A stretch of 64,000 nt of DNA from Candidatus Rifleibacteriota bacterium (GTDB lineage: Bacteria; Muiribacteriota; Ozemobacteria; Ozemobacterales; Ozemobacteraceae): NCBI GenBank assembly GCA_905236675.1, contig CAJOND010000002.1, positions 22,010 to 86,009 of the forward strand, written 5' to 3'. The notes below the pieces were generated by a model. The model saw nothing but the letters and a program-made list of their open reading frames with translations. It did not search any database and was not told the DNA's origin. The position numbers and the translations under genes were made by a program. Below are positions 48,436 through 58,396 of the stretch, piece after piece. Position 1 is the stretch's first letter. The number at the start of each line of letters is the position of its first letter.

Positions 48436-49224
48436 ATGCCTATTACAGAAACCGCTTTTTTAAATGCAGTAGGATTATTTCTAATCGCTTTGGTAAGATT
48501 CAGCGGTTTCTTTTTAATAACCCCTGTTTTTTCTGATAATACCGCACCTACAAGAGTAAAAGCTGGCCTTTGCGCTCTATGTGCCGTATTAATACTTCCT
48601 CATTTAATATCTACAACAACTCTACCTAATTTAAGTGTAGTAGGATATGGGATAATGGTAATAAAAGAGCTAGCTCTAGGGTTTATGCTCGGTTTTATTG
48701 TATTATTTTTAAGTTCAGCATTAAGAATGGGCGGAAACCTTATAGGAATGCAAATAGGTTTTTCTTATGCCCAGGTTGCTGACCCTGGTTCTAATCAAAG
48801 CGTTGGAATTATTTCAGAACTGCTTCAACTTGCGGGTTCACTTCTTTTCTTGTTCTTTAACGGGCATTTAATAATTTTAAAATCATTTTTTCAAAGTTTT
48901 TCTATGGTGCCCCCTGCTGGTTTAATATTAACAAATAGCGTCATAGAAGAGGTGCTTCTATATAGCAGAATGATATTTATCTGTGGATTACAAATATCTA
49001 TGCCAATTATTGCAGTAGTTTTAGTCGGAGATGTAGCATTGGGCATAATTGCACGAACAGTTCCCCGAATGAATATTTTCCAACTTGGTTTTGCAGTAAA
49101 AATTATAGGTGGTTTGATTGTTATTTATTTCTTTATTAATTGCCTTGCTGATGTAATAAAAAGTTTATTAAATATAAGTCTTGAAGAAGTTATGCTCATT
49201 TTAAAGCATTTAGGTGGTACATAA
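48436..49224 (+). CDS. fliR: Flagellar type III export protein FliR
   Basis: FliR family: FLSSALRMGGNLIGMQIGFSYAQVADPGSNQS. Confidence 0.95.
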   Translation: MPITETAFLNAVGLFLIALVRFSGFFLITPVFSDNTAPTRVKAGLCALCAVLILPHLISTTTLPNLSVVGYGIMVIKELALGFMLGFIVLFLSSALRMGGNLIGMQIGFSYAQVADPGSNQSVGIISELLQLAGSLLFLFFNGHLIILKSFFQSFSMVPPAGLILTNSVIEEVLLYSRMIFICGLQISMPIIAVVLVGDVALGIIARTVPRMNIFQLGFAVKIIGGLIVIYFFINCLADVIKSLLNISLEEVMLILKHLGGT

Positions 49225-50489
49225 TGACTCAAGATATTAAACTATTATTCATGGGGAAGAAATGTATAGACAAGTCTCTGATTGCTTTGCAATCAGCCCC
49301 CTCAGTCTCACTAACGTTCGACAGCTTCCCAACCATTCGTGGGGGAGCTTCTATGGCTTGCAATGACGATTGTATCCAAGAATTAGATAATTATATCACC
49401 ATCTCCGACCTGCCCTTCGACCTACAGATGTTCGCTGGGGAAAAAACAGAAGAAGCAACAGAAAAACGTAAGAGAGATGCTATTCAAGAAGGAAATGTAG
49501 CGAAATCACAAGATCTTGGTTCTGTAGTTATACTTCTAGTTAGCTTTATTATGCTTCGTGCATACGGCGAAAATATGTATAGCCGCTGTGCTGACTATAT
49601 GAGATACACTCTTAGTCATGCTATTCATTCTCCTTTAACCTTTAACGAAGGTATTATTCTTATTGAGCAGTTTATTGTAGTAACCCTGACAGTAATCTTG
49701 CCATTTTTAATAGTCATTATGATTGCTGCAGTTTTTGCCAACGTCATTCAGGTAGGATTTCTATTTCGTTTTGATCCTATGACTCCGAATTTTGACAGAT
49801 TAAATCCTGTTTCAAATATTCAAAATATGTTTTCATGGAAACTTGTAGCCGAACTAGTTAAATCGATATTGAAAATACTAATAGTAGCCTATGTTCCATA
49901 TTCCACGATAAAAGGAGAATTAAGTGAATTTATAGGTTTTGTTAAAGCCAATCCACTACCCTCTTTTGGAAAAATTCTAGATACTTGCTATTATATGGGA
50001 ATTAAAATTATATTAATATTTCTTATCTTAGCTCTTGTTGACTGGGGATTTCAGGTTTGGCGTCATAATGAAGGTTTGAAAATGTCTAAAGAAGAAATAA
50101 AAGAAGAACATAAACAACAAGAAGGAGATCCTCACGTAAAACAAAAGATAAGAGAAAGACAGAGACAAGCTTCTTCACGTCGTCAAATGGAAGAAGTTCC
50201 AAAAGCTACAGTTGTAGTAACAAACCCAACCCATATAGCTGTAGCTCTTAAATATATTTATAAAGAAATGCCGGCACCAATAATTGTTGCTATGGGTACC
50301 GGACTTATTGCTCAGAAAATAAAAGATATAGCAAGAGAAAACGATGTTCCTATCGTAGAAAATAAGCCATTAGCTCGTGAAATGTTTAAAAAAGCTAATG
50401 TAGGTGACGAAATTCCTCCAGAACTATTTAATGCTGTAGCAGAAATAATTGGTCAGATTATGATGAAGAAAAATCAAAAAGCCGCTTAA
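49224..50489 (+). CDS. flhB: Flagellar type III export protein FlhB (start uncertain: 49224, 49353 or 49428)
   Basis: FDLQMFAGEKTEEATEKRKRDAIQEGNVAKSQDL; autocleavage motif NPTH (VVVTNPTHIAVALKY); about 65-aa N-terminal extension contains a repeat. Confidence 0.95.
   Translation: MTQDIKLLFMGKKCIDKSLIALQSAPSVSLTFDSFPTIRGGASMACNDDCIQELDNYITISDLPFDLQMFAGEKTEEATEKRKRDAIQEGNVAKSQDLGSVVILLVSFIMLRAYGENMYSRCADYMRYTLSHAIHSPLTFNEGIILIEQFIVVTLTVILPFLIVIMIAAVFANVIQVGFLFRFDPMTPNFDRLNPVSNIQNMFSWKLVAELVKSILKILIVAYVPYSTIKGELSEFIGFVKANPLPSFGKILDTCYYMGIKIILIFLILALVDWGFQVWRHNEGLKMSKEEIKEEHKQQEGDPHVKQKIRERQRQASSRRQMEEVPKATVVVTNPTHIAVALKYIYKEMPAPIIVAMGTGLIAQKIKDIARENDVPIVENKPLAREMFKKANVGDEIPPELFNAVAEIIGQIMMKKNQKAA
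49279..49374 (+). repeat. Palindromic intergenic-type repeat embedded in the flhB 5' coding region
   Basis: GATTGCTTTGCAATCAGCCCCCTCAGTCTCACTAACGTTCGACAGCTTCCCAACCATTCGTGGGGGAGCTTCTATGGCTTGCAATGACGATTGT; resembles 63489-63555 and shares GCAATGACGATTGT with 39681-39716. Confidence 0.8.
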
Positions 50490-50499
50490 GTAAAGCGGC
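50481..50499 (+). terminator. Hairpin overlapping the flhB stop codon, possible terminator
   Basis: GCCGCTT-AAGTA-AAGCGGC followed by CCAACTTTTCT (weak T-tract). Confidence 0.5.
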
Positions 50500-50577
50500 C
50501 CAACTTTTCTACTACTTTATTAGTTTCAAAAATTAATTAATAAAATAATTTTAAATAAAAATACAATGGAAGTATTT

Positions 50578-51279
50578 TTATTCATATTTTGAATTCAGCA
50601 CACGAGAATATATGCGAGTTACAAAAACGCGGTCTTTAATTGGCTTTTTACTTGAATCAAGCATTTCATGCATACAAAGCTGAACTTCTACCCCTTTTAT
50701 TTTTTCCAAGCTTTTCAAACCATCTGGATATGGACTAGAAGGATGATAATAGTGAGGTCCAAGATATCTCTGATAATGGTCTAGAGATTCATCAAGCTCT
50801 TGATTTCTAAAAATAGTTCCATCGGTTCCCCAGACTTTCAAATAATTCAACTGGGTTGTAATCAAGGCCTTTCTTGTTTCACCATCAACCTGTCGATAAA
50901 CGATCTTTTGCATATCAGAAGAATCTTGATGCAACTCTGGACCTTCATAAGTATATGTTACTTTTCTCGTTGAATTACCTGTCTTCGAAGGAATAAGCAA
51001 TACAAGCTTATACATAAGAGCATTTTGCTCATCAAATAAACTTTCTTTATATATAGTATCAAGTTCTTCAACTTTTATCATTTCTCTTAAATCACGTTCG
51101 ATTATCATCAAGAAATCTCTAGCTTCATGCAATGTATCTAAAGATTGTCTTTGTCTTTCCAGACTTACAAAAGTTCTATTAATCATTGCATATCCAATTG
51201 CTAATACTATAGCAAAAAGAAGCATAGCTATCATTACTTCTACAAGAGTTACCGCTTTTCTGTTTTTTATAATAGTCAT
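50578..51279 (-). CDS. Type IV prepilin-like / pseudopilin (GspJ-like)
   Basis: N-terminal RKAVTLVEVMIAMLLFAIVLAIGYAM methylation motif. Confidence 0.75.
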   Translation of the reverse strand: MTIIKNRKAVTLVEVMIAMLLFAIVLAIGYAMINRTFVSLERQRQSLDTLHEARDFLMIIERDLREMIKVEELDTIYKESLFDEQNALMYKLVLLIPSKTGNSTRKVTYTYEGPELHQDSSDMQKIVYRQVDGETRKALITTQLNYLKVWGTDGTIFRNQELDESLDHYQRYLGPHYYHPSSPYPDGLKSLEKIKGVEVQLCMHEMLDSSKKPIKDRVFVTRIYSRVLNSKYE

Positions 51280-51291
51280 ATTTGCCTCTTT

Positions 51292-51846
51292 TTATATACC
51301 TGCAGTATAGGTTGCATTTAGGCCGCTACCTAAAGTTTCATCAGAAACAATAGTAGATAATTCAAAATGCTTTTCTTTATCTTTTAATCCAGCAGATTTT
51401 TCTATAAATTTAACTATGACTCTTATTCTAATACGTCTTTTCTGAAGTTCAAAGTCAGTTTGAGAAGGATCTGGGTCTACATAAGGATAAAAAGAAATAC
51501 GTGGTTCCCTGGCATATTCTACCCCTGGAGTATTCCAAACGCCATTCAATTCCAAAGGAAGAACCACTTCTTTAAATGGACCTTCTTCAGGATCATCAGA
51601 AGCCTGTTCTATAATTTGCTTTAATTCCTCAAAAGGTCTGCTTTTTAATTCTTCTATTTTTTGAAGTCCCAAATTGCAGGCTACAACTTCATTTATACTT
51701 TTATAAGTAACTTTTTCTGTTATTCCAAAGATAAGAATCATTGGAAGCATAACAAGAGATGCCAGACAGATGGCAATAAGAATTTCTATTAAAGTAGCAC
51801 CTGATTTTCTATTTATAAATTTTATTTTAATTTTTTTCAAAATCAT
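51292..51846 (-). CDS. Type IV prepilin-like / pseudopilin
   Basis: N-terminal RKSGATLIEILIAICLASLVMLPMIL. Confidence 0.75.
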   Translation of the reverse strand: MILKKIKIKFINRKSGATLIEILIAICLASLVMLPMILIFGITEKVTYKSINEVVACNLGLQKIEELKSRPFEELKQIIEQASDDPEEGPFKEVVLPLELNGVWNTPGVEYAREPRISFYPYVDPDPSQTDFELQKRRIRIRVIVKFIEKSAGLKDKEKHFELSTIVSDETLGSGLNATYTAGI

Positions 51847-51873
51847 AAACTCCTTTGCTCAAACTGTCGATAC
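51846..51873 (+). promoter_or_regulatory. Weak sigma28-like site (TAAACTCC-N12-GTCGATAC)
   Basis: Good -10 core CGATA, degenerate -35, same 12-nt spacing; upstream of the 51907 gene. Confidence 0.3.
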
Positions 51874-51906
51874 TTCTTTAAAAGAAGATTTCTACGAGGT
51901 CAAACA

Positions 51907-52389
51907 ATGAAAGTAAATAAAAAACATTTCGGTCTCATGCTCGCATCAATATTAGCCCTATCTTTTAATAGTCATTTCGCTCAAGCAGCTAGAAAAACCA
52001 CTGAAGTTTTTTCCGGTTCCAAGGTTTATGCTTTCAAAAAAGTAGGCAATAACAGATATGCACCACTTGAAGAAGTCACCGCCGAAAACGTTGTAGTTAA
52101 GAAAACTGGTGTTAAAATCGACCGAACCAATGTTTACATTGGGGGGTATTTAGTTAACACCACTGATAAGACTATTCCTCATATCAGAATTTTCCCAACT
52201 TTTGCTGATAGCAAGCTATCAACTACCAACCTTGTAGATAACCTAACCCATGATGAATTAGATTTAGCTCCCAAGGAAATCAGAAGATTCGTAATAATGC
52301 GACCAGCTTCTGAACTAGCTCCTTTGCTAACTACCAGCGTTCCTTTCAACGACAATTGTATTCTTTATTGTAGAGAAATTAACGGGTAG
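51907..52389 (+). CDS. Uncharacterised secreted protein
   Basis: Signal peptide (MKVNKKHFGLMLASILALSFNSHFAQA), 160 aa, no family recognised. Confidence 0.6.
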   Translation: MKVNKKHFGLMLASILALSFNSHFAQAARKTTEVFSGSKVYAFKKVGNNRYAPLEEVTAENVVVKKTGVKIDRTNVYIGGYLVNTTDKTIPHIRIFPTFADSKLSTTNLVDNLTHDELDLAPKEIRRFVIMRPASELAPLLTTSVPFNDNCILYCREING

Positions 52390-53164
52390 GCTTAGCTCTT
52401 ATCTGTTCAATATTGCCAATTGCATTATCCCAGTCAGACCTCTGAGAATCAGGGGCCTGACTTTTCATTAGTTTAAAAGCGTTCAGATACGCTTCTTTTG
52501 CTTTTTCTTCCCTGTTATTTTTCTGATATACCTTAGCCAATTGTTCATATGCAATTATGTAAAGGTCTGCATCAGAACTATCTCCACCAGAGTAACGAGC
52601 CTCGTCAAGGAAACTTTCAAGTTTCATAATTCCTAGCATATTTGAATCTTGAGCTGCCATGACAGCTTCTTTTAATCTTAAAGATCTATTAGATGTAAGC
52701 TTTTGTCTATGTTCTTCTTTTTCTCTAGCTCTTCGTTCAGCAGTCTGTCTTGATGCTTCGTATTTACGCATAGCTAAGAGTTTTCTTTGTTCTCTTAGAT
52801 TCTTAGTATCTACTTTTACTTCAAAAGATTCTGCATTTTCATCAATACCCATATTTTTTAACTGTTCTTGCTGTGTAGTTCCAATATCTTTAGCTTTTTC
52901 ATTTTTGAAAGCTCCAGATAAAGACCAGTTAAAAGAATTTTCTTTTCTTCTAGTTGCCGAAACAGAGGTATCAATAACTTTTCTTGAACGACTTGAATGA
53001 ATAATAATAACGATAACAAAAATAATTATGACCAGTGCAATAGAAATTAAATAAGGATTCTTACAAAGACTGATTATATAAGCCTTTTTTGCTTTTTGAG
53101 CATCTTTAATCTTTTTCCTTTTATCTGGCGATATATCGCTTAAAGGATAAAGAGGTTTCACCAT
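52379..53164 (-). CDS. Single-TM protein with TPR-like C-terminus
   Basis: Central TM IALVIIIFVIVIII; AYEQLAKVYQKNNREEKAKEAYLNAFKLMK. Confidence 0.6.
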   Translation of the reverse strand: MVKPLYPLSDISPDKRKKIKDAQKAKKAYIISLCKNPYLISIALVIIIFVIVIIIHSSRSRKVIDTSVSATRRKENSFNWSLSGAFKNEKAKDIGTTQQEQLKNMGIDENAESFEVKVDTKNLREQRKLLAMRKYEASRQTAERRAREKEEHRQKLTSNRSLRLKEAVMAAQDSNMLGIMKLESFLDEARYSGGDSSDADLYIIAYEQLAKVYQKNNREEKAKEAYLNAFKLMKSQAPDSQRSDWDNAIGNIEQIRAKPTR

Positions 53165-53430
53165 GGTATATTTCCTTATTTGCTATTGTTATATAATAGT
53201 ATAACAAACATGGGTACAATTATCAATAAGCATATTACTTCAACCACCACTTATCATCAACCACTAAAAAAAGCTGACATTTGCCGGCCTTTTTATTTGT
53301 AAACGTAGATTATTTATTCTTTATTGCAATTGTAAGAAGGCTTATCTACTCTCGCTTAGACTATAACTACTAAAAGATGCATAGCATCTAACTACCTACT
53401 ACAATAACTACGCCAAGCTTTGCTTGGCTA

Positions 53431-56400
53431 TTACTTATGAGTAAGTATATATCTTCCATCCCAGCCTTCTGGCGGTGGATTTACCTTGTATTCGTTACAG
53501 CGGGTAATATAAGTCTTTGAAGGACCGTCATTGGGATCTAGCTTTAAAACTTCTTCAAAGGTTGCTATGGCTTCATCCCACTTTCTTTCAAGATGCAACT
53601 GAATAGCTTTATCATAAAGTTCAGTCTTTTCAAACCAGCCTTCTGGTTCATCACCAATCTTACAGACAAGCTCGTGAACTTTGACTGGTTCTTTTTTCCC
53701 TTTAACAGCAAGAAAATCTAGGAAACGACCGCGGACAGCGTGTTTTACGCGTTGATAAGTGTTATCGCTTACCATCATCATCGTGCCATATTCTTTGTTA
53801 GCACCTTCAAGACGAGAAGCTAGGTTTACACCGTCGCCCATACAGGTGAAGTTCATCTGAGCCTTCTGTGAACCCATGTAACCAACAACAACATCTTGAG
53901 TATTAATACCGCATCTGGCAGCAACTTTCGGGAAACCTCGTCTAGCCCAATCTATCTGTAATTCCTTAATCTTTTTCTGCATTGCTATAGCACAGAGAAC
54001 AGCTCTAACAGCATGATCTTCCTGCTTTTTGGGGAAATTCCAAAATGCCATAACTGCATCGCCAATGAATTTATCAAGTGTTCCACCGTATTCAAAAAGC
54101 AGGTCTGTCATGGCACCTAAGTATTCATTAAGCAATATAACCAGATCTTCTGGTGAAAGCCCTTCTGAAATTGTAGTAAAACCAGCTACGTCCGAGAAGA
54201 AAATTGTTAGCTCTGTCTTTGTTCCGCCAGGTCTTACCAAATCAGGATTATCAAGCATATACTGAACAACATCCTTAGAAACGAACCTTGAGAACATGGC
54301 CTTGGTGCTATTGGCTTTTTTACGCTGTTTTAAGTAATTAATAAGAGTATTTACTACCCAGATAGATAAAATAGAAGCTAGTATAGGAGCTAAATCAAAA
54401 ACCTGACCAAGAAAATGATATGAGTAATAACTATAACTAAAAGCAATAAAAGCGAATAACAATGCTACAATAGCTCCAATAGCAGGCGAAAACATTTCTA
54501 ATACAAAAGCAGAAATAAAAGTGAATAATATCAAAGTTATAAAAGTAACAGAAAATTTAGATTTTTTAATAAAATTTTTATTAAGCAAATTCATAATAAC
54601 ATTGGCATGAATTTCTATTCCCATCAACGGTTCATTAACTATTTGAAAACCTGTTGGATAATTTACTGGAGTTGAATAAAAATCAAATTCTCTAGAATCA
54701 AAGGGACCTGCAATATAAACTCGTTCTCCTTTGTTTTCTTCTTTCTTACCTAATGTTCTTCTGTGAGCAAAGTTAGGCTCTAATCTTGTACTCTCTGGGT
54801 TTTTCTTTAAATATTCTTTTAATGTATTATCATCTAAAGCTTCATAATAAGAAATAGAATTTATTGCGGCAACCTTTTTATTGCCTTTCCTTGTAGAACC
54901 AGCAAAATTAATATATAATCTTCCTTCTTCAGATAAAGGAATTTCTAAATCTTTAATTTTTAATACCCCCTTGAACTTTCCATTACAAAAGTCTTCTTTT
55001 ATTTCTTCGAAAACTCTTTTTTGTTCTTCAATATAGGTAGGTTTTGCATTTGCAAGTTTCTTTTTTATATCTTCTATTTCTATTTCAGCTTCTTTAACTA
55101 TAGTTCCAAATCCTTCTTTGCCTTTTTTTTCTTTAATTGTCTTTTCCAATTCTATTAAACGCTTAGGAAAAACATATTTATTATCATAATCTAATTTTTC
55201 TAGAGCTATTCTTAATGCAAAAGAAGGTTTTATTATCTGCTTAGTGATAAGTTTATGATTATCATCAAATTCTCTTTCATCAAATTTAACTATTATTGGT
55301 GCTTCTGTAACATATGATTTGCTACCTTGAGCCATATCAATCATTGCCCAATCAACATATTCTTTATTTTTTAGAAAACAATCCATTGGTATTACAGAAA
55401 CATCTTCTGAAATACTCTCTATACCTTTTTGAGAAAAGGTTATTGGTTCATTAGATGAGGTTTTTGAGACATTATTATCTCTACTCTTATATTTCATCAT
55501 TTGTGTAAATGATTCTTCATCTCTGGCACCTTCATCTTCTATTTTTTCCGTAGTTCTATTAGCTGCTAAAATAACTTTACTTTTAACATTCTCTAAAGCC
55601 TTTTCTAACATTAAATCATGTTCTTTATTTGTTTCTCCGATTAATACAAAGTCAAAGCCAATTACAGAAGCAGGTTCAACCCAATAAGAATTATCTCTAG
55701 GATAAGTTTTTAGTTTAATAGAAAAAGTAAAAAAGCTTTTTTCGCTACCTGCTAAATCAGCATCTTTTTTAAACTTTGGGAAAAATTTAAATTCATAAAT
55801 TACTTCTGAATATAGAAGATTTTCAAAAAATTTACCCCATGCCTTAACAATACGTTCCAACTCAATGTCTATTTTTTCTTGAGTTTTATTTGTAATTTGG
55901 TTTTTATTATTCTCTTCACTATTATCTATATCAAAGATTTTAGATATTTTGTTTTTTATTTCTTCAGTTTCCCAAGGTATAATTAAAGTAGGTAAAACTA
56001 GATATTTCTTGTTTTCACCTGATAAGTTTTTAAAAATATTGGTTCCCTTTGGTCCCCAGGTTTTACCTGTTATTTTAATTAGAGAAGATATACCTTTTTT
56101 ATCTTTATTTTCTGGCTTTTTATAATAATTAATAACCTGTCTTGAAGCACTTAGCCAATTATCTTGATCATAATTAGTTATATTTTTATTATATTTATCT
56201 TTACTATCGTCAATAAAAGTTCGCCATTCATCATATGAAGTTGCCATTATGTGCTGGTTACGAATATTTTCAAATAATCCAAACTTAATTGATAATAGTT
56301 CAAAGTTTAAAGCACGACTTTTTGCTTCTTTCTTTTGTCTTTGACCTAAAAAATTAAACATAGAAGCATGAATATCTCTACTATTGACTTTAGTTCTAAG

Positions 56401-56655
56401 ATATCTAGCAGTAGTATCATCTTTTTTTACAACAGTTACTAAATTTCTGTCCTCTGGTATTTGATAGCCAAATTGATAAATAAAAGCTTGTAAATATCTT
56501 TCAAACTCATCCAAAACATGATGAGAAGATAATAATAAAACAACAATAAAAACAACTAACCCTATTACTAAGCTAAGAGTATAGTTTTTCTCTTTTTTTA
56601 GAAATAACTTAGACAATTTACTTTTTATATTAGATAATTTTGAAGAAATATTCAT
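53431..56655 (-). CDS. CHASE2-type membrane class III adenylate/guanylate cyclase
   Basis: Catalytic LTIFFSDVAGFTTISEGLSPEDLVILLNEYLGAMTDLLFEYGGTLDKFIGDAVMAFW; GIEIHANVIMNLL CHASE2-type end, TM helices, TPR-like tail. Confidence 0.9.
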   Translation of the reverse strand: MNISSKLSNIKSKLSKLFLKKEKNYTLSLVIGLVVFIVVLLLSSHHVLDEFERYLQAFIYQFGYQIPEDRNLVTVVKKDDTTARYLRTKVNSRDIHASMFNFLGQRQKKEAKSRALNFELLSIKFGLFENIRNQHIMATSYDEWRTFIDDSKDKYNKNITNYDQDNWLSASRQVINYYKKPENKDKKGISSLIKITGKTWGPKGTNIFKNLSGENKKYLVLPTLIIPWETEEIKNKISKIFDIDNSEENNKNQITNKTQEKIDIELERIVKAWGKFFENLLYSEVIYEFKFFPKFKKDADLAGSEKSFFTFSIKLKTYPRDNSYWVEPASVIGFDFVLIGETNKEHDLMLEKALENVKSKVILAANRTTEKIEDEGARDEESFTQMMKYKSRDNNVSKTSSNEPITFSQKGIESISEDVSVIPMDCFLKNKEYVDWAMIDMAQGSKSYVTEAPIIVKFDEREFDDNHKLITKQIIKPSFALRIALEKLDYDNKYVFPKRLIELEKTIKEKKGKEGFGTIVKEAEIEIEDIKKKLANAKPTYIEEQKRVFEEIKEDFCNGKFKGVLKIKDLEIPLSEEGRLYINFAGSTRKGNKKVAAINSISYYEALDDNTLKEYLKKNPESTRLEPNFAHRRTLGKKEENKGERVYIAGPFDSREFDFYSTPVNYPTGFQIVNEPLMGIEIHANVIMNLLNKNFIKKSKFSVTFITLILFTFISAFVLEMFSPAIGAIVALLFAFIAFSYSYYSYHFLGQVFDLAPILASILSIWVVNTLINYLKQRKKANSTKAMFSRFVSKDVVQYMLDNPDLVRPGGTKTELTIFFSDVAGFTTISEGLSPEDLVILLNEYLGAMTDLLFEYGGTLDKFIGDAVMAFWNFPKKQEDHAVRAVLCAIAMQKKIKELQIDWARRGFPKVAARCGINTQDVVVGYMGSQKAQMNFTCMGDGVNLASRLEGANKEYGTMMMVSDNTYQRVKHAVRGRFLDFLAVKGKKEPVKVHELVCKIGDEPEGWFEKTELYDKAIQLHLERKWDEAIATFEEVLKLDPNDGPSKTYITRCNEYKVNPPPEGWDGRYILTHK

Positions 56656-58283
56656 TTGTTGTTCCTACTACTTTGATAAACTCTATAATCCATTTCAGGG
56701 AAAATATTATCTCTTCGTTCTACTTCTCGAAGCCAAGGCACATCAATTTTCCCTTTATTTATATCTTCAAAAAGCTTAGTAAAACGGAAAACATGATCTT
56801 TAACCCGCTTTTTAGCATAACCTACGGTTGTACCCATTTTCATAATAAAAGCCCAGTCCGATGACTGTAAAAGCATTAATTCTCGAGCAGCCTGGTTTAA
56901 TGCTTCTTTTGTTATTCCTTGAGCATTAGGGAAAGAATCAGATAATGTTATCATACGTTCTGCAGCTTTATGCATATGCGGATATATCCAAGCATTTGTG
57001 TCGTTAAGCCAGACTTCACTATATCCGTTAGCTCCCCAAGTTGAATCAGACGGGTTAGCTTCTTGAATACCTGGATAATAATCTAAGTAATCAGAAGGAG
57101 TGACAAGACTAGCGTATTTACTTTCTAAGGCTGTCTTTTTTAAGACATAATAAATAAAGTCCGGACCTTCATACCACCAATGTCCAAAAAGTTCGCAGTC
57201 ATAGGGAGCAACAACGATAGGTTTTCTATCCATATGCTGTATCAAATACTCTATTTGTCTTTCTCTACACCATATAAAATGCCCGCCGTGAGTGGCTGCT
57301 CTTTTCATAGCTTCAGAATAAGAATAGGGCTCTTTTTCTGATGAATTTCTATCAGTAATTCTATAATATTTTATTCCTGTATTAAGCCTCATTCCTGATT
57401 CATGTATATAGGGCTTAATATAATCAAAATCTAAATCGTAGCCTATATCTCTGTAAAACTCTCTATAATATGGGTCTCCTGGGTAACCAATAATAGACGA
57501 CCAAACCTGATGACCACTTTCCAAATCACGCCCGAAAGCTTTTACTCCTGAATTTGGACACTTTATAGGAGCATAAACACCATAGCTAGGTCTTGGTTCT
57601 GCTTTAGTAATTCCATGAGAATCAGTAATAAAGTATTCAATTCCATAATCTTTAAGAATTTGGTCATCTCCTCTATGAAATGCACATTCTGCAAGCCATA
57701 TGCCTCTGGGAGGTTTATTAAAAAATCTGATATATTCACTGACTCCGACTTCTATCTGTGCTCTTACGGAAGGTCTGTAATCTTTCATTAAAGGCAAGAA
57801 ACCATGAGTTGCACAGCAGGTTATTATTTCTAAGACGCCCTTATCTTGAAAATATTTAAAGGCATTTATTAAATTATGTTCTAATTTCTCAAAAATATCT
57901 CTGAATTTTTTATACTTAGCTCTATATAACCTTGCTGTATCATAAAACTCGGGCATTTTTCTAGTTCTTATTTCTTCTTTTTCTGACAATTCTTCCAGTT
58001 TTGCCAAATAATCAGAATATCTGTTCATAAGAAGTTCGTCAGAAAGCATATTTAATAGAGGGGGAGTCAAAGTCATTGTAATACGAAAATTAATTCCTTC
58101 ATTTAACAGCTTATAAAAAACGTCTATTAATGGAATATAGGTTTCTGTGATCGCTTCGTATAACCAACGTTCTTCCATCATGTCAGAATATTCTGGATGC
58201 CTGACAAATGGCAAATGAGCATGAAGTATTATTGATAAAAAGCCTGGTCTTGAATCTAAGTTATTATTTGTATTATTTTGCAT
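56652..58283 (-). CDS. Glycoside hydrolase family 57 protein (1,4-alpha-glucan branching enzyme-like)
   Basis: GFLSIILHAHLPFVRHPEYSDMMEERWLYEAITETYIPL; GIWLAECAF; APYDCELFGHWWYEGPDF. Confidence 0.92.
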   Translation of the reverse strand: MQNNTNNNLDSRPGFLSIILHAHLPFVRHPEYSDMMEERWLYEAITETYIPLIDVFYKLLNEGINFRITMTLTPPLLNMLSDELLMNRYSDYLAKLEELSEKEEIRTRKMPEFYDTARLYRAKYKKFRDIFEKLEHNLINAFKYFQDKGVLEIITCCATHGFLPLMKDYRPSVRAQIEVGVSEYIRFFNKPPRGIWLAECAFHRGDDQILKDYGIEYFITDSHGITKAEPRPSYGVYAPIKCPNSGVKAFGRDLESGHQVWSSIIGYPGDPYYREFYRDIGYDLDFDYIKPYIHESGMRLNTGIKYYRITDRNSSEKEPYSYSEAMKRAATHGGHFIWCRERQIEYLIQHMDRKPIVVAPYDCELFGHWWYEGPDFIYYVLKKTALESKYASLVTPSDYLDYYPGIQEANPSDSTWGANGYSEVWLNDTNAWIYPHMHKAAERMITLSDSFPNAQGITKEALNQAARELMLLQSSDWAFIMKMGTTVGYAKKRVKDHVFRFTKLFEDINKGKIDVPWLREVERRDNIFPEMDYRVYQSSRNNK

Positions 58284-58297
58284 TTTAGTGGTTTTTA

Positions 58298-58392
58298 CTC
58301 CTCTTAATAAGAGGAGAAGTCAGCGATAGCTGACAGAGAGGTTTTAAAATCCCCCTGTCTACTTCGTAGACATCCCCCTTTATAAAGGGGGG
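58298..58392. repeat. Cluster of four palindromes in the DUF4912-GH57 spacer
   Basis: CTCCTCTT-AAT-AAGAGGAG; GTCAGC-GATA-GCTGAC; GTCTAC-TTC-GTAGAC; CCCCCTTTATAAAGGGGG. Confidence 0.85.
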
Positions 58393-58396
58393 TAGT

